From positions 6,268,516-6,332,515 of the forward strand of contig OW203734.1 in assembly GCA_934045075.1 (NCBI GenBank): a DNA stretch of 64,000 nucleotides, written 5' to 3'. The position numbers and the translations under genes are program-made. This stretch comes from Yponomeuta sedellus. Its lineage: Eukaryota > Arthropoda > Insecta > Lepidoptera > Yponomeutidae. The notes beneath the pieces were generated by a model, which was given only the letters and a program-made list of their open reading frames with translations, made no database searches and was not told where the DNA came from. Below, in pieces: positions 20,266 through 30,904 of this stretch; position 1 is the first letter of the stretch; the number at the start of each line of letters is the position of its first letter.

Positions 20266-20554
20266 ATTCATTTATCCACAAAAAGTTTGCAATAATGTAT
20301 GTTTATATTTTTATATATTTTATCATTTTAGTTTGTCTCGATTTGAAACTCGGTGAGTTACGAAAAGGCCCGTGCTGAAAATCAGTGCTGTGATGTACTG
20401 AGCTCGAGGCCATTTTACCGCTGCATGTAATATGTACATTATTATATGTACATTATATGTACATTAGTATGTACATTAATTACAAGCCGAGGCAAGACCT
20501 TTTTGTCTTCATTTGTAATTCACACGCTATTAGATAAATATCTCTTTAAATATA

Positions 20555-20730
20555 TAGTATAAAAATGAATCGCTAAATGTGCTGGTAAGCGCAAATCTCG
20601 AGAACAGCTGAACCGATTGCGCTTATTCATTTTTAGAATATTCCTTGAAGTACGAGGATGGTTCTTACGGAGGGGAAAAAAAAAGAATCGACTGTTAGAC
20701 GGTACGAAGTTCGCTGGGTCAGCTAGTTGT
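20555..20730 (-). repeat. LINE 3'-tail repeat
   Basis: ATAAAAATGAATCGCTAAAT, GCGCAAATCTCGAGAACAGC, GGTTCTTACGGAGGGGAAAA and GCTGGGTCAGCTAG are the reverse of the repeat at 945-1345. Single copy here. Confidence 0.65.
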
Positions 20731-22204
20731 CATTTATATGTGACATATCTTCGATGTTTTGCAATAGTTTTATTCTTTGTTTTGTTCGTCACTTGTGTTT
20801 TTCTTCTTTCTTAATTGTTTTGCCACTTTCTTTCTAGAAGGGTAGAGTCTTCAACGGAGTTCTCAAGAAGGCAGAGTAACAGCGGTAGAAGAAAACCCGT
20901 GGCTATTAGGCGGGAGGGGTGGCCCGGGAGTCGTTGGAAGGATTAAAAGCGCGCGCGAACTGCCACTGTAAATTTATTAAACCTGTCTCAGGGATCGCGA
21001 GCGAAATTCCAGAGTGGAGGCGCGTTTAGACGAAGTGTCTACTTGCTTCGTTTTTGGTCAGGCAAGTAGACACGCCGATGTATATTGATATTTTAATGCT
21101 TATCTCAGCGTAACTTGTTACGCAGCTGGATGGGGTGCACGCTTGTGCCTACGACATACATATTTTGTCAAATAACGTTAAAATTTAAATACAGAGAAAT
21201 TTCGCAGTAGTTCAAAATAGGTCGTGCACTGCCAAAAATAGAGCGCACTCTATGCTATAGTACTCTTGTGAAGATGTTTTTCATTTAGCAATACAGGCAA
21301 TACGGACCATTTTCTTAATTTCAAAGGACTAATATTGGAATAGCTTGGAACGTTTCAAACATGTTTAGAACGTAGGACTAGATAAGAATGACACAAACTT
21401 TCAAATGCTCAGCAGGAAGATAGGACGCCTGATTTCTACCCTTGAAAACATTTCCTAATTTAAATAATTGGAAATAAACCCCATAAATGTATACACACTT
21501 TGCATCATTGCAGCCCTTGACATTAACGTAATGAGATGATTTATTTTTAACGCACGGCTTTTGTTTCTTTAAATTAATTTTTTTATTTTATTTGTTATTA
21601 GATTTCGTAATGTATCAGCTTATCAAAAGACAGTACCTATTGTTGCGAAAATATTTATGTAAATTGTATATATTTTTAGAAAACATCACAATATTTGTAT
21701 TATTGTTGTAAATATTTGCCGCACTGTACGACTTTACTATTAAAATTTAGGTGCAATAAAAGTATTAATAATATTAAAATATCGACCATTGATTTTTTTG
21801 TAAATTATTATATACCCAGTGTCAGTAAAAATCAATCTAATGACACCTCTCAAGCTAAATTCCATCTTTCACACAAACATAAATAAAATCGCTGTCGAGT
21901 CGCTCGTAGCTAAACTCACATGTAAATACGCAGTTTTTGCCGACTAAACGCTCCACGAGGTTTAGTGATTCCGAAATAAGGCACGGAACTTTTAAAACGT
22001 TTTATTGTTCTTCTTCTTGGCCGTTGTGTTTTGGAATTAAGTTTATTTTTTTATTTATTTCATTGCACGCCGTTTTGTAATGCGATAAGGGAATTGTTTG
22101 TTGGATTTGTTCTACTGCGAGTTTCCTTTTTGGGAATTATGTTTTCTTCGTAACAACTTTGCGATTGTAGATTTAAAGAAAGTTATGATGATGTCTTAGT
22201 AAAA
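20731..22204. other. No gene recognised
   Basis: Mixed composition with no frame above background. About 20430-20485, just before this interval, repeats ATGTACATT several times. The TCTACTTGCTTCG ... CAAGTAGA stretch at 21037-21070 is a short imperfect inverted repeat. Confidence 0.45.
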
Positions 22205-22340
22205 TTGGTCTGTAGAGTTCCGTACCTCAAAAGGAAAAACGGAACCCTCTTACGATCACTTTGTTGTCTGTCCGTCTGTCTGTCGAGACCCTTTATCTTG
22301 AGAACGCGTGAAGGTTCCAAGTTGAAATGAAACCCACATA
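22205..22340 (+). repeat. Dispersed repeat beginning AGAGTTCCGTACCTCAAAAG
   Basis: AGAGTTCCGTACCTCAAAAG, GGATCACTT-like and GTCTGTCCGTCTGTCTGTC blocks are a widespread lepidopteran non-coding repeat I recognise from genomic background. Only one copy is in this window, so the call rests on memory. Confidence 0.4.
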
Positions 22341-23100
22341 CTTAAATCTTTTTTTTTGTGTGTGTGTGTGTTTAACCTATTATTAATATTTTATGTGTTC
22401 TTGATGAAAATTTATTGGAAATCGTACTGTGCATGTATTTTTTTTATTAAGTGTGACATGTTTTGTAACTATTTTATTTTGTATTGACATTTTTATCTTA
22501 ATATCTGTGACATGTATTATTTCGTTATGTTTTAAATTTTGTGATGTAATTTATAAGTATGAAAAATGAAGTTGCTTAAATATACAGTCAAAAATATGTA
22601 TAGAGTACTTACTTTCCGTTGACTTAAGAATTATAAAATTTGGCAAGACATATTTTTAATATATTTTCAATTATATATATATTTTTTATTAATTTTTATA
22701 ATGATAAAGCTCGAATAAAACTGCGCGACAAGGTTCCTAAACTATTTATAATAATATTAATTGTAAGCACCTACAAATTTGTATGTAAGCCTCGGTGGGT
22801 GAGCCCGACACGCACTTGTAAATTTTTTTACTGTACGGATCACATCAACAACACTTTTACATATGACTTTGCTAATTAAACTTTTTATGTCCTGAACAAT
22901 AAATTATATACGGTCTTTTTTGTAAAACATGATTCCTTATAACACTCATCAGAATCAGTTTAAAGTCTGTGATAAAGTAACTACAGATTATTTAAAGTAC
23001 CTAAGCGGAATCGTGTTTATATAAATATGACCGTTTGTGTTTAGGGTGCTATTAACTAACGTCATAAATGAAATAAAAATCGTAAGCTGTTACGATTTAC
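22341..23100. other. AT-rich, no gene recognised
   Basis: Very AT-rich with TG and T runs near 22350-22370. The 79-codon frame at about 22640-22879 is low complexity and not gene-like. Confidence 0.45.
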
Positions 23101-23109
23101 ACCAAAGGT

Positions 23110-23213
23110 TACACTAACCCGGACTTGGCCCTCGTGGCGGAGTATGGCTTAAGCTTTCTGCGATGCAGAAAGAGACCCGTGCCCCAGCAGTGGGTACATA
23201 CAAGGGTTGATAA
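23110..23213 (+). repeat. 5S-like SINE, 3' part
   Basis: ACTAACCCGGACTTGGCCCT, GAGTATGGCTTAAGC and AGAGACCCGTGCCCCAGCAG to CAAGGGTTGATAACG form the 3' third of the SINE. It is 5'-truncated. Confidence 0.7.
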
Positions 23214-23384
23214 CGAATTATGTGCTGGCTATCTGAGTCTATTGGCCCTCTAGCCTTAGTTTAGGGTAAAACGTTAATGAGTAAACGTTATTTTTTTGCT
23301 GATATTGCGCTATATGTTAAGGTAAGGTAACAGGCCGCGCCAGACGTTGCCACGTCTGTCAGGGCTGTCAATCCTGATCCATCG

Positions 23385-23695
23385 CTATCATCATCATCAT
23401 CAGGCTATATTAGTCCACTTCTGGACATAGCCCTCCCCTAATTAGTGCCATAGCGCCCTGTCTTCAGCTTGCCGCGTTCGGTATCTGCCTGCAGTCTTTC
23501 GCAGATCGTCATCCCACCTGGTCGGAGGGCGTCCTACACTACGTTTGCCGAGTCGCGGTCTCCACTCAAGAACACGTTTACTCCAACGGTTGTCGGTTCT
23601 TCCCGAGATATGGCCAGCCCACTGTCACTTCAGCTCGCTAATTCTCTGAGCTATGTCGATTACTTTGGTTCTCTGTCGGATGCAAGTATATGCAA
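23385..23695 (-). pseudogene. RTE-type LINE C-terminal fragment plus tail
   Basis: Minus-strand coding includes VGRPPTRWDDDLRK. The 3' tail GGCTATGTCCAGAAGTGG ends in a TGATGATGATGATG run. No RT domain. The overlapping plus-strand frame of 174 codons is antisense. Confidence 0.75.
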
Positions 23696-23699
23696 TACG

Positions 23700-23910
23700 G
23701 TACCTCTAATACTTCTAAAATACATAGTTAGAATATTTTCGGGGCTTAATCGCGTACCTAGTAATTTATTGCTTTTGCCGAAGATGCGAACGGGTGCCAG
23801 CCATCAGTCTTCTCGTGACCACGATGACTGTACGTCGTCGAAACGTCGAGGTAAAATAGCAATAAATTACTACGCGATTAAGCCCCGAAAATATTCTAAC
23901 TATGTTTACA
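23700..23910. repeat. PLE-like inverted-terminus repeat, copy 1
   Basis: Outer arms TTAGAATATTTTCGGGGC, TTAATCGCGTA and TAATTTATTGCT reappear inverted at the right (AGCAATAAATTA, TACGCGATTAA, GCCCCGAAAATATTCTAA). Between them lies GACCACGATGACTGTACG and TCGTCGAAACGTCGAGG. There a GATGAC / GTCGTC stem is followed by GAAACGTC, which resembles one half of the hammerhead motif of Penelope-like elements. The CUGANGA half is not visible. A second copy is at 60690-60860. Confidence 0.5.
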
Positions 23911-24359
23911 AGTCGCGAAACTTTAAAATATGTTCTAATAATACGTTTATTGAAAATGTGAACATTATAAATCTTAGCGCACCGCGCAAATAGTTAGCAA
24001 CCCGGTGCCTTAACATACAGCCAATATTATCAGCACGGCTGAATGCAGGTCAGTACCGATCTTCATAAAAAAAAAACAAACCTACGGCTCAAAACGAATG
24101 AATTTTGAACTAAAAATCCGTCAATCAACAGTGAAACGTTAACCCTCGCTGTGGGGCCGAAATTTAATCTAACGCCGAAATGGCCTAGTCAATAACTAGC
24201 ACGAATCCATTTCGGGATCCCAACTGACATGTTGCGACGTGTTTACGATTGATATGCTACGACACTGCAGGCTGCAGTTTTCCCCGTTTGTATTGTTTAA
24301 AAAAAAAACTAAAAAAAAAATATTGATCGACTGTATGGATTGAAAAAAAGTTAAAAAAG

Positions 24360-24560
24360 CAAAATAATGAAATGAAAAGGTTTTATTCAAAGTAGCGCAG
24401 AAACTGCGGCTTAATAAACGTTACAATTCAAACTAGGTGTCCATTTCAAAATCTAGATAATTGTGGAGAAAAAATGGACAAAAACTCCAAACTAGTCTTT
24501 TCAAAGTCAAAGTTTTCAAAAACAAAACCTAAGATAGTTTACATAATTAATATAAAACAT
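24360..24560 (-). repeat. LINE 3' UTR fragment (U2)
   Basis: GGTTTTATTCAAAGTAGCGC, CTGCGGCTTAATAAACGTTA, CCATTTCAAAATCTAG and AAAAAATGGACAAAAACTCC match 13732-13870. An AATGAAATGAAAAG run at the left is the tail side. Confidence 0.6.
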
Positions 24561-24803
24561 AGAACTCATGCATTGTACTGGCTTTAATTCCATACATCAC
24601 TGTCATTTAAATAATCGTTTATGTTATAGTAGCCCTTTTGGCACAAAGTGTGTTTAACATATTTTTTGAACCGCGTTTCAGGCAAGCTTAATAGTCTATT
24701 ATTATTGTACCATCGGTTCTTCGGCATGTGGGACTAACCCACTACTACTTCAGCTTGCTAATCCCATTGGCTACGTCAGTCCCTGAGTTCTTTAGTTTTG
24801 GTT

Positions 24804-24982
24804 CGTCGTCGTCGTCAGGCTATACTATAGTCCACTGCTGGACATAGGACCCCTAAAGAGCGCCACGTTGGGGATCGCAGTTCGGTGGAATTGTACTGCA
24901 GGGGGCGCTGCTGCCCACCCCCCGGTTTGTGTCCCTTAGTCGCCTTTTACGACACCCGCGGGAAGAATTGGGTTGAACCCAA
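24804..24982 (-). mobile_element. SINE with RTE-type 3' tail
   Basis: Flanked by TAGTTTTGGTT at 24793-24803 and 24983-24993. Read on the minus strand: CCAATTCTTCCCGCGGGTGT, GTAAAAGGCGACTAAGGGAC and CAGTACAATTCCACCGA. It ends GGCGCTCTTTAGGGGTCC, then CTATGTCCAGCAGTGGACTA and CCTGACGACGA. That end matches the 3' tail of the RTE fragments nearby, so the SINE probably borrows RTE reverse transcriptase. A second copy is at 28015-28262. Confidence 0.75.
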
Positions 24983-25329
24983 TAGTTTTGGTTACTTCAT
25001 AGTAACTAAACCGAAGAACTGAAAAGATTGCATTTTTAATTACTAGTCACATAATTGTGACTTTCCATCCTCTCAGATTTCAGGGTGTATTCTATAGCCC
25101 AGTCCACAAATCTTATCTGCCTAGGGGAGAATGACGTCACGATAAAACTTTTATCCCTTTACCGGCTAGCGCCATCCTGCTTTATTTCACCATGTAAAGC
25201 GAGATGCCTTTACCCGATAGTCTGATAAAACTTCTATCTTGAACTTGAAGCTCCTCTAGCAGATCATCGGTCCAATGAGCCCGTGGGAGTCCCACACTGC
25301 ATTGTCACTTTTCGTTTTCCTAAGAAACC

Positions 25330-25612
25330 CTCTTCTTCTTTAGGCTATATTATTTAGTCCACTGCTGGACATAGCCCTCCCCTAATGAGCGCCATAGCGT
25401 CCTGTCTTCAGCTTGCCGCATTCGGCATTTGCCGGCAGTTTTTCGCAGATCGTCATCCCACCTGGTCGGAGGGCATCCTACACTACGTTTGCCGAGTCGC
25501 GGTCTCCACTCAAGAACGTTTACTCCAACGGTTGTCGGTCTTTCGTGATATACTCGTATGGCCAGCCCACTGGCATTTCAGGTTGCTGATTCTCTGAGCT
25601 ATGTCGATAACA
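25330..25612 (-). pseudogene. RTE-type LINE C-terminal fragment plus tail
   Basis: Same layout as 8282-8640 and 23385-23695. Minus-strand VGCPPTRWDDDL-type motif, then the GGCTATGTCCAGCAGTGG tail and GAAGAAGA. A few bases are missing around CTCAAGAACG relative to sister copies. Confidence 0.7.
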
Positions 25613-25849
25613 ATAGAAACCTATCTATCTTAGACTAATTGCCTTGTAATGTTCCTCTCATTTTCCGTCAACACTTCAGGGAAAGACCTTAGCATTCAAT
25701 TAGCTAATTAATTTATGAAGTGCCGAAGGTTGCGCCCGCCGCGCTGGCCAGACACTGAAAAACAACGTGAATTAAAAAGGAACCACACTATGATGATGAT
25801 TGAATGTATGATTTAAAAAAAAACTGCAATAAAGAATATTCTATCTATC

Positions 25850-26012
25850 TAAACTTTTAGTGATAAGACCGCCTTCTGTAGTCTTAGGTTAAGAACTATA
25901 TGTGTGAATTCCATTTTATAAAGTAAAGTCTATTATCCGCCGCTGTCTGTACTCTTAGGTTAAGAAATATCTGTGTAATTTACTTTTTTTATGTACAATA
26001 AAGTGTTCTCTA
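25850..26012 (+). repeat. Two CR1/Daphne-like LINE tails in tandem
   Basis: TTTTAGTGATAAGACCGCC and a second CCGCCGCTGTCTGTACTC block, each followed by TTAGGTTAAGAA. The second ends TGTACAATAAAGTGTTCTC plus a CTAT microsatellite. Confidence 0.65.
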
Positions 26013-26189
26013 TCTATATCTAAACGATACCCAAAAAAATTAATAATGAAAGTTTTAGTTCAAAAACTAGGACATTTACATGTTATTATAAACATAAATA
26101 CATTAATTTGTTTAATCAGTAGGTAAATAAAAAAAAACACATAATTAAAAGTGTAAAAACGAAATAACATGATTCGCGGTTGGCACAAA

Positions 26190-26440
26190 CACAGTAATAT
26201 ATTTAACAGTGGAACACCGGCCTCACATTCGGAAGGTCTTGGGTTCAAGTCCCGGCATGGACCAACGACTTCGTTTTCTAAGTTACGTACATTTTTGAAG
26301 GTGTAGTAAACTGTGAAGGAAAACATCACGAGGAAACCGGAGTGTCTGGGGTATTCATACCTCAGTACTTGAAATTGCCAAATTGCGGTGGACACATGTG
26401 TCCTGCAACTCCTGCAGTGAGCCGTATATACAGTACATAA
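26190..26440 (+). repeat. tRNA-derived SINE (family S2), near complete
   Basis: Head: AACACCGGCCTCACATTCGG with box B GGGTTCAAGTCCCGGC. Body: GTTTTCTAAGTTACGTACAT, then GTGAAGGAAAACATCACGAG, GTATTCATACCTCAGTACTT and GAAATTGCCAAATTGCGG. It defines the module order used to read the expanded copy at 36607-37225. The minus-strand frame of 167 codons here is not a gene. Confidence 0.7.
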
Positions 26441-27949
26441 AAAAGTAGTGTCTAGAGACAGAAGTGGAAATGGGCGGTACACCTGTATGCTTAGTGCGAG
26501 TTTTTTAACTACTCGATCGCGTTTACGTAAACTCATATTTCTATGGCATCGAGGAAGCGCCACCTAGCGACAAGTATGGAAATTAAAATTGCTGAGTGCG
26601 AGTTGTAATGATTTACGTAGAGAAGTGAACACGTTTACCAACCAAAACACGAATAAACGCGAGTGCGAGTTGTAATGTGACATCGTTTTGTCAGTTCGAA
26701 CGGTTAACTTACTCATACTCACTACTCAATGCTCGATTAACGCCGTAGTAAAGTTATTCGATTGGATCTGTCAAACTCGCACTAAGCACTCTGGCGAAGA
26801 GGTAATGCGGCAGGCGAAAATGGGACGCATGGCTTAGATTCATATATCTGCCCGACAGATGGCACTACATGCAGAACAACGTCTGTTAGGTCCGCTAGTT
26901 TTATACAATAATTGTGAAAGTTTTTGAATATGTTTGGATGTTTGTTACTCAATTACGCCAGAATGACTGAACGATCAGCCGGATGCATAGGTGAGGAAGA
27001 TTTGCCAACGATTGGGTGTCTTTCAGACCAGGTTTCAGGCCAGGTAGAGAAACTAGACGGTAGCAAAACGATCTGGTCTGAGACCCCAACACATGTCGGA
27101 GCAGTTTGAGACGGGAGGTTATCTTTCAGGACAGACAGGCAGTTAATAAGGGTTGTCTACGTAACCCTAAAAAGTACAGCATATTCGTGATCGAATCAAA
27201 GCATTGCTCAATGGTATTTTATTAGAATAATACCGTTGTTATGTTGATTTCTCATGTGTGTCTCGTTCAATAAAGAAAGAATTGTGAAAGGGTCGTGAGT
27301 GTACAATTCGCTACAACGAGCCTGACATTATCAGACAGATCAGAAATTTATAGAAAAGACCTATGCTTAAAAGTGGGCAAAGGTGCTAATGATATGATTT
27401 GCCAATACAAATAGACCCTTATCAAAATGCATGAATGCTTGTTCAATGTTTTTATACGTGAAACGTATGCACGTAAACGCGAAAGTAACTTTTAGGAATC
27501 TTTAATTAATTTTTTTCCAAGTCCGGATTAGTAGAGGCTTGCAAGACTAGTGGCTGGTCGTGCGAATTTTTCATAAACGACATTTAATCGACGGTGATCC
27601 TTTTATCCATCTTGGTTAGTGATAGGTAAATTTGGAATTGTGTCCAAACAAATACAAGCTTCAGACTGTAAAGTTTCAGAACAATATACAATTAATTTAC
27701 GAACACAAAATTCAGTTTTCTGTTATTTATTCGACAGCTTCGTGAAAGTTCAATTTGTTCGGGAAACGTTCGCAAATGCAGTTGCAGTTAGAACTGTTCC
27801 ATTCCTGCCAATTCCTAAGCGCAATTTCAGATAAGTTTTAAAGACTAGCGACCTCATATCAAAACACAATTCCTGAGACACACCAAAAAAGGTGACTAAA
27901 TTAGTCTGCGGTGGGGCTTTTAAAAGGAGATGAATGAATTAGTCACAGA
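26441..27949. other. No gene recognised
   Basis: Unique-looking sequence. GAGTGCGAGTTGTAATG occurs twice (about 26595 and 26658), a small local direct repeat. Frames of 61 and 71 codons at about 26924 and 27619 lack any recognisable feature. Confidence 0.45.
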
Positions 27950-28014
27950 TTCTAAAGAGAAGCGCTCGTGGCCTAGTGGAACCGAGCGATTGGAATCAAT
28001 CACTTGAGTTAAGC

Positions 28015-28262
28015 TGCTGTGTGGTGTCGGCCTAGAGAATAGCACCAACCCAATTCTTCCCGCGGGTGTCGTAAAAGGCGACTAAGGGACACAAACCGGG
28101 TGGTGGGCAGCAGCGCTCCCTGCAGTACAATTCTACCGAGCTGCGATCCCCAACCCGCATGCCCAGCGTGGGGATTATAGGCATTTCCCCCTATGATAGC
28201 ACAACGTGGCGCTCTTTAGGGGAGGGCTATGTCCATCAGTGGACTAGTATAGCCTGACGACG
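28015..28262 (+). mobile_element. SINE with RTE-type 3' tail, nested
   Basis: ACTTGAGTTAAGC (13 bp) flanks it at 28002-28014 and 28263-28275. It carries CCCAATTCTTCCCGCGGGTG, GTAAAAGGCGACTAAGGGAC, TACAATTCTACCGAGCTGCG and the RTE-like end GGCTATGTCCATCAGTGGAC to GCCTGACGACG. It is longer than the copy at 24804-24982 and includes an extra CCCGCATGCCCAGCGTGG block. Confidence 0.85.
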
Positions 28263-28457
28263 ACTTGAGTTAAGCATCAACAGCCGCGCTCAGGTGCAGG
28301 ATGGGTGACCATCCCGTGCATTTTCCGAGCGCTTCCGTGGTTCGCAAGGCACGTTAAGCTCTTATCGGCTGTCATGTATCGGCAGTCGTAAAGCCAAGTC
28401 ACAGTCCTTATGGGCAGTTTGATAACTTTTGACTGTAAGGCCCACTACTGTCTTACA

Positions 28458-28617
28458 CCTTCCGGCCGCCATCGCAACTGAGTTTTGCAACCAGCTGCGA
28501 TGGAGGATTTTTCATTCTTTGTTGGCAACTGGTTGCGACAGATTTTTACTTAACAGGCAATGAAAAATCCTCCATCGCAACTGGTTGCGAAAGTCAGTTG
28601 CGATGGCGGCCGGAAGG
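28458..28617. mobile_element. hAT-type fold-back MITE, nested
   Basis: 160 bp with a perfect 24-bp terminal inverted repeat starting CCTTCCGGCCGCCATCGCAA. Imperfect pairing continues to give arms of about 60 bp around a short centre. The 8-bp target-site duplication GTCTTACA (28450-28457 and 28618-28625) is the size expected for hAT elements. No coding capacity; it needs a transposase in trans. Confidence 0.85.
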
Positions 28618-28719
28618 GTCTTACAATCCTCCACCAACCTGGACTTTGTGGAGTATTGCCTAACCTTCCTGCCATGCAGGAAGAGACCCGTGCCCCAGCA
28701 GTGGGGACATACAAAGGAT

Positions 28720-29014
28720 TGTGGCAACATTGTAATTATCGTTCACTCACGGGCACGATGGATTTCCATCGATTGACCGCTCACTCATTCAATTCAATCA
28801 TTCACTCGGTAACTCGGTCAATCGTTCTTCTCTCCGCTACGTCTGTGACAGCAGGACGTGCTCGTGGGATTTTTGGTTATAAAGAGACGCTATAACCTCA
28901 GGTGAATAGGAAACTGTTTCTGATTGTCATTGTATTTGCTGTTGTGTGCTGGTGTGAAATAAAAGCCTTAATTTTGTAAAGAGACTGACGTTATTGACGC
29001 CGCCATCCTCTAAA
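28720..29014 (+). repeat. 5' LTR
   Basis: Starts TGTGGCAACATTG and ends CATCCTCTAAA. TATAAAG at about 28878 is a plausible TATA box, and AATAAA at 28958-28963 a poly(A) signal, giving a U3-R-U5 layout. It lacks the usual terminal CA at its 3' end. No difference from 34578-34872 was seen by eye. Confidence 0.9.
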
Positions 29015-29015
29015 G

Positions 29016-29025
29016 TGGTGACCCC
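29016..29025 (+). promoter_or_regulatory. Primer-binding site, tRNA-Trp type
   Basis: TGGTGACCCC follows the 5' LTR after one G. It is complementary to the 3' end of tRNA-Trp including the added CCA; the next bases (TGACAG) depart from the tRNA. Ten matched bases are enough for the assignment within the CsRn1 group. Confidence 0.75.
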
Positions 29026-29039
29026 TGACAGAACACTGT

Positions 29040-30094
29040 CACGCGAGGTTTTTGTTACGCCGCCGCTCCGTCGCACCGCGTTCATACCATGACGCTCAAC
29101 AGAAAATGGGGCTAATCGGCCCTGCCCCGCTGCTGCTCCGCTGCCACGCCGCGCCGCCCTGCGCCGCTAGGCGCTTACTTCAGCGCGCCGCCACGCGGCC
29201 GCCGCACTGCGCCGCCACGCGGGCGCCGCCCTGCGCCGCCAAGCGTTCGCTCCATCGCGCCGCCACGCGGCCGCCGCACCGCGCCGCCCACGGCAGCCGC
29301 CGCCACGCGCCACCGCGCTGCCACACGGCGCCCGCGCCACCGCGCTGCCACACGGCGCCCGCTCCGCCGCGCTGCCACGCGGCACCCGCGCTGCCACGCG
29401 GCGCCCGCTCCACCGCGCTGCCACGCAGCCGCCGCCCCGCGCCACCGCGCTGCCACGCGGCGCCCGCGCTGCCACGCGGCGCCTGCTCCACCGCGCTGCC
29501 ACGCGGCCGCCGCCTCGCGCCACCGCGCTGCCACGCGCCTGCCGCGCCCGACCTTTCGTGCTGCCCGCCCTGCTAAGCCCACGCTGAGTGCCTGCCGCGC
29601 CGACGCGGCGCGCGCCCTCTGAGCCACGCCGCTTGTGCCCGCCGCGCCCGCCGCATCGGCGACGCTCGCACCGCTTGCGCTGCTCGTGCCTGCGCCGACG
29701 TTGCGCGCGCCCTTGTGCCACGCTGCTTAAGACCGCGTCCGCCGCACCGGCGCCGCCGCACGTGCCGCTCGTGCCAGCACTTGCCGCGCCGGCGCCGTTT
29801 GTGCCGCGCCGGCAGCACTGGCATCACCTGCACCTACACCTCACGCCGCGCCGCGCTGAGTGGCGCCGTCGACGACTGATCCTCCGCCTACGCGCACCCG
29901 GCACCCGTTGCTGCGACGTGCGACGCGTCCTGCCTGCCATCCGGCCACGCGCGCCCGGATCGATGGCCGGCTGCCACGGGACATCGTGAACCTCGTTTAC
30001 AACGGACGCGGGGTAACCCTCACTGTATTTCGCTAACTTTATACTTAGATTATCCTATTTTTAGGTTATTTAGTTAGTGTATTTACCAATCAAA
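29040..30094 (+). other. GC-rich repetitive leader of the gypsy element
   Basis: From about 29140 to 29960 the sequence is overwhelmingly G and C, unlike the AT-rich surroundings and the rest of the element. A core GCGCTGCCACGCGGCGCCCG is repeated with variations roughly every 20-50 bases between 29310 and 29540. Open frames exist on both strands simply because stop codons are rare; they are Ala/Arg/Pro-rich and not believable proteins. It could be captured host DNA, a packaging region or a slippage product. Confidence 0.7.
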
Positions 30095-30904
30095 ATGTTG
30101 CCAGTAACGAAATCACTTGACAGTAGTGTGCAGGACGGTCGGGATAGGTATGAGGGACCGCAGGTTGCCAAGGTGGCATGTAAGCTACCACCATTTTGGT
30201 CAGGAAAGCCAACCTCGTGGTTTAGTCAGGCAGAGGCATGTTTCGCCTTAGCTGGTATCACAGCGGAGGACACTAAATATAACCACATTGTGGCCAGCCT
30301 CACCGAGTCCGTGATAGACGTGGTAGAAGAGGTAGTGAACAACCCACCGGCCGAGAACAAGTACACTCATTTAAAGTCAGAGCTAATAAGTAGGCTCTCA
30401 TTATCTAAGGAAAAAAGATTAGCACAATTGTTAGGGGATGAGGAATTGGGTGACCGGAGGCCTACCCAGTTTCTCAGACACCTTCGGACCTTGGCAGGGA
30501 CTAGCATAGGGGACGACTCCATTGTACGCCAGCTGTGGCTCCGCCGCCTGCCGGAGCATATCCAGGCCATACTGGCTGCTCAGGCAGACCTACCATTAGA
30601 TAAGGTGGCCGAGCTTGCAGACCGAATCGCGGAGGTTTCGCCCTCTACCAGAGTCATCTGCGCGACCACTGCTCCGGACCCTCTTCAGGACCTTGCCCGC
30701 CAGGTAAGTGAGCTGACTCGCCAGGTGGCAGCACTGCAGAGAAGCAGGTCGCGCAACCGATCTCCATCAGCGACTCCAAACCGATCCAGAGGGGCTACAC
30801 CAACGCGAAATGGATGGTGTTGGTACCACAAACGTTTTAGAACAAAGGCCACAAAGTGCACTGGTAATTGCAGTTTCACGAAAAACACCCGGAGCAGTCA
30901 GTAG
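30095..30904 (+). CDS. gag: gag polyprotein of the gypsy element
   Basis: 269 codons from the first ATG (30095); an upstream GTG in frame is not needed. Residues about 25-190 resemble the capsid region of CsRn1-type gags ([21 protein letters not shown] near the start). Then comes a basic stretch ([19 protein letters not shown]). A zinc finger of form C-x2-H-x9-C-x3-C lies at CWYHKRF ... CTGNC near the end, the CHCC type, not the retroviral CCHC. It packages element RNA into particles. It ends at TAG 30902-30904, 37 nt into the pol frame. Confidence 0.88.
   Translation: MLPVTKSLDSSVQDGRDRYEGPQVAKVACKLPPFWSGKPTSWFSQAEACFALAGITAEDTKYNHIVASLTESVIDVVEEVVNNPPAENKYTHLKSELISRLSLSKEKRLAQLLGDEELGDRRPTQFLRHLRTLAGTSIGDDSIVRQLWLRRLPEHIQAILAAQADLPLDKVAELADRIAEVSPSTRVICATTAPDPLQDLARQVSELTRQVAALQRSRSRNRSPSATPNRSRGATPTRNGWCWYHKRFRTKATKCTGNCSFTKNTRSSQ
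30868..30904 (+). promoter_or_regulatory. gag/pol overlap with candidate -1 frameshift site
   Basis: The pol frame is opened only after a TAA at 30865-30867 and gag stops at 30904, so any shift must happen in these 37 nt. In the gag frame 30880-30886 reads G AAA AAC, a slippery-type heptamer. After slipping one base back the ribosome enters pol at GAA AAA. Pol lacks an ATG here, which fits frameshift expression. A downstream pseudoknot was not tested. Confidence 0.6.

Noticed and set aside
23790..23870. Complete hammerhead ribozyme
   Set aside because: The GAAAC half and a stem are present but no CUGANGA sequence precedes the stem in either copy.
29052..29989. Ala/Arg/Pro-rich frames on both strands in the gypsy leader
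   Set aside because: Stop codons are rare in pure G/C sequence; frames exist in all directions, follow the repeat and have no domain.
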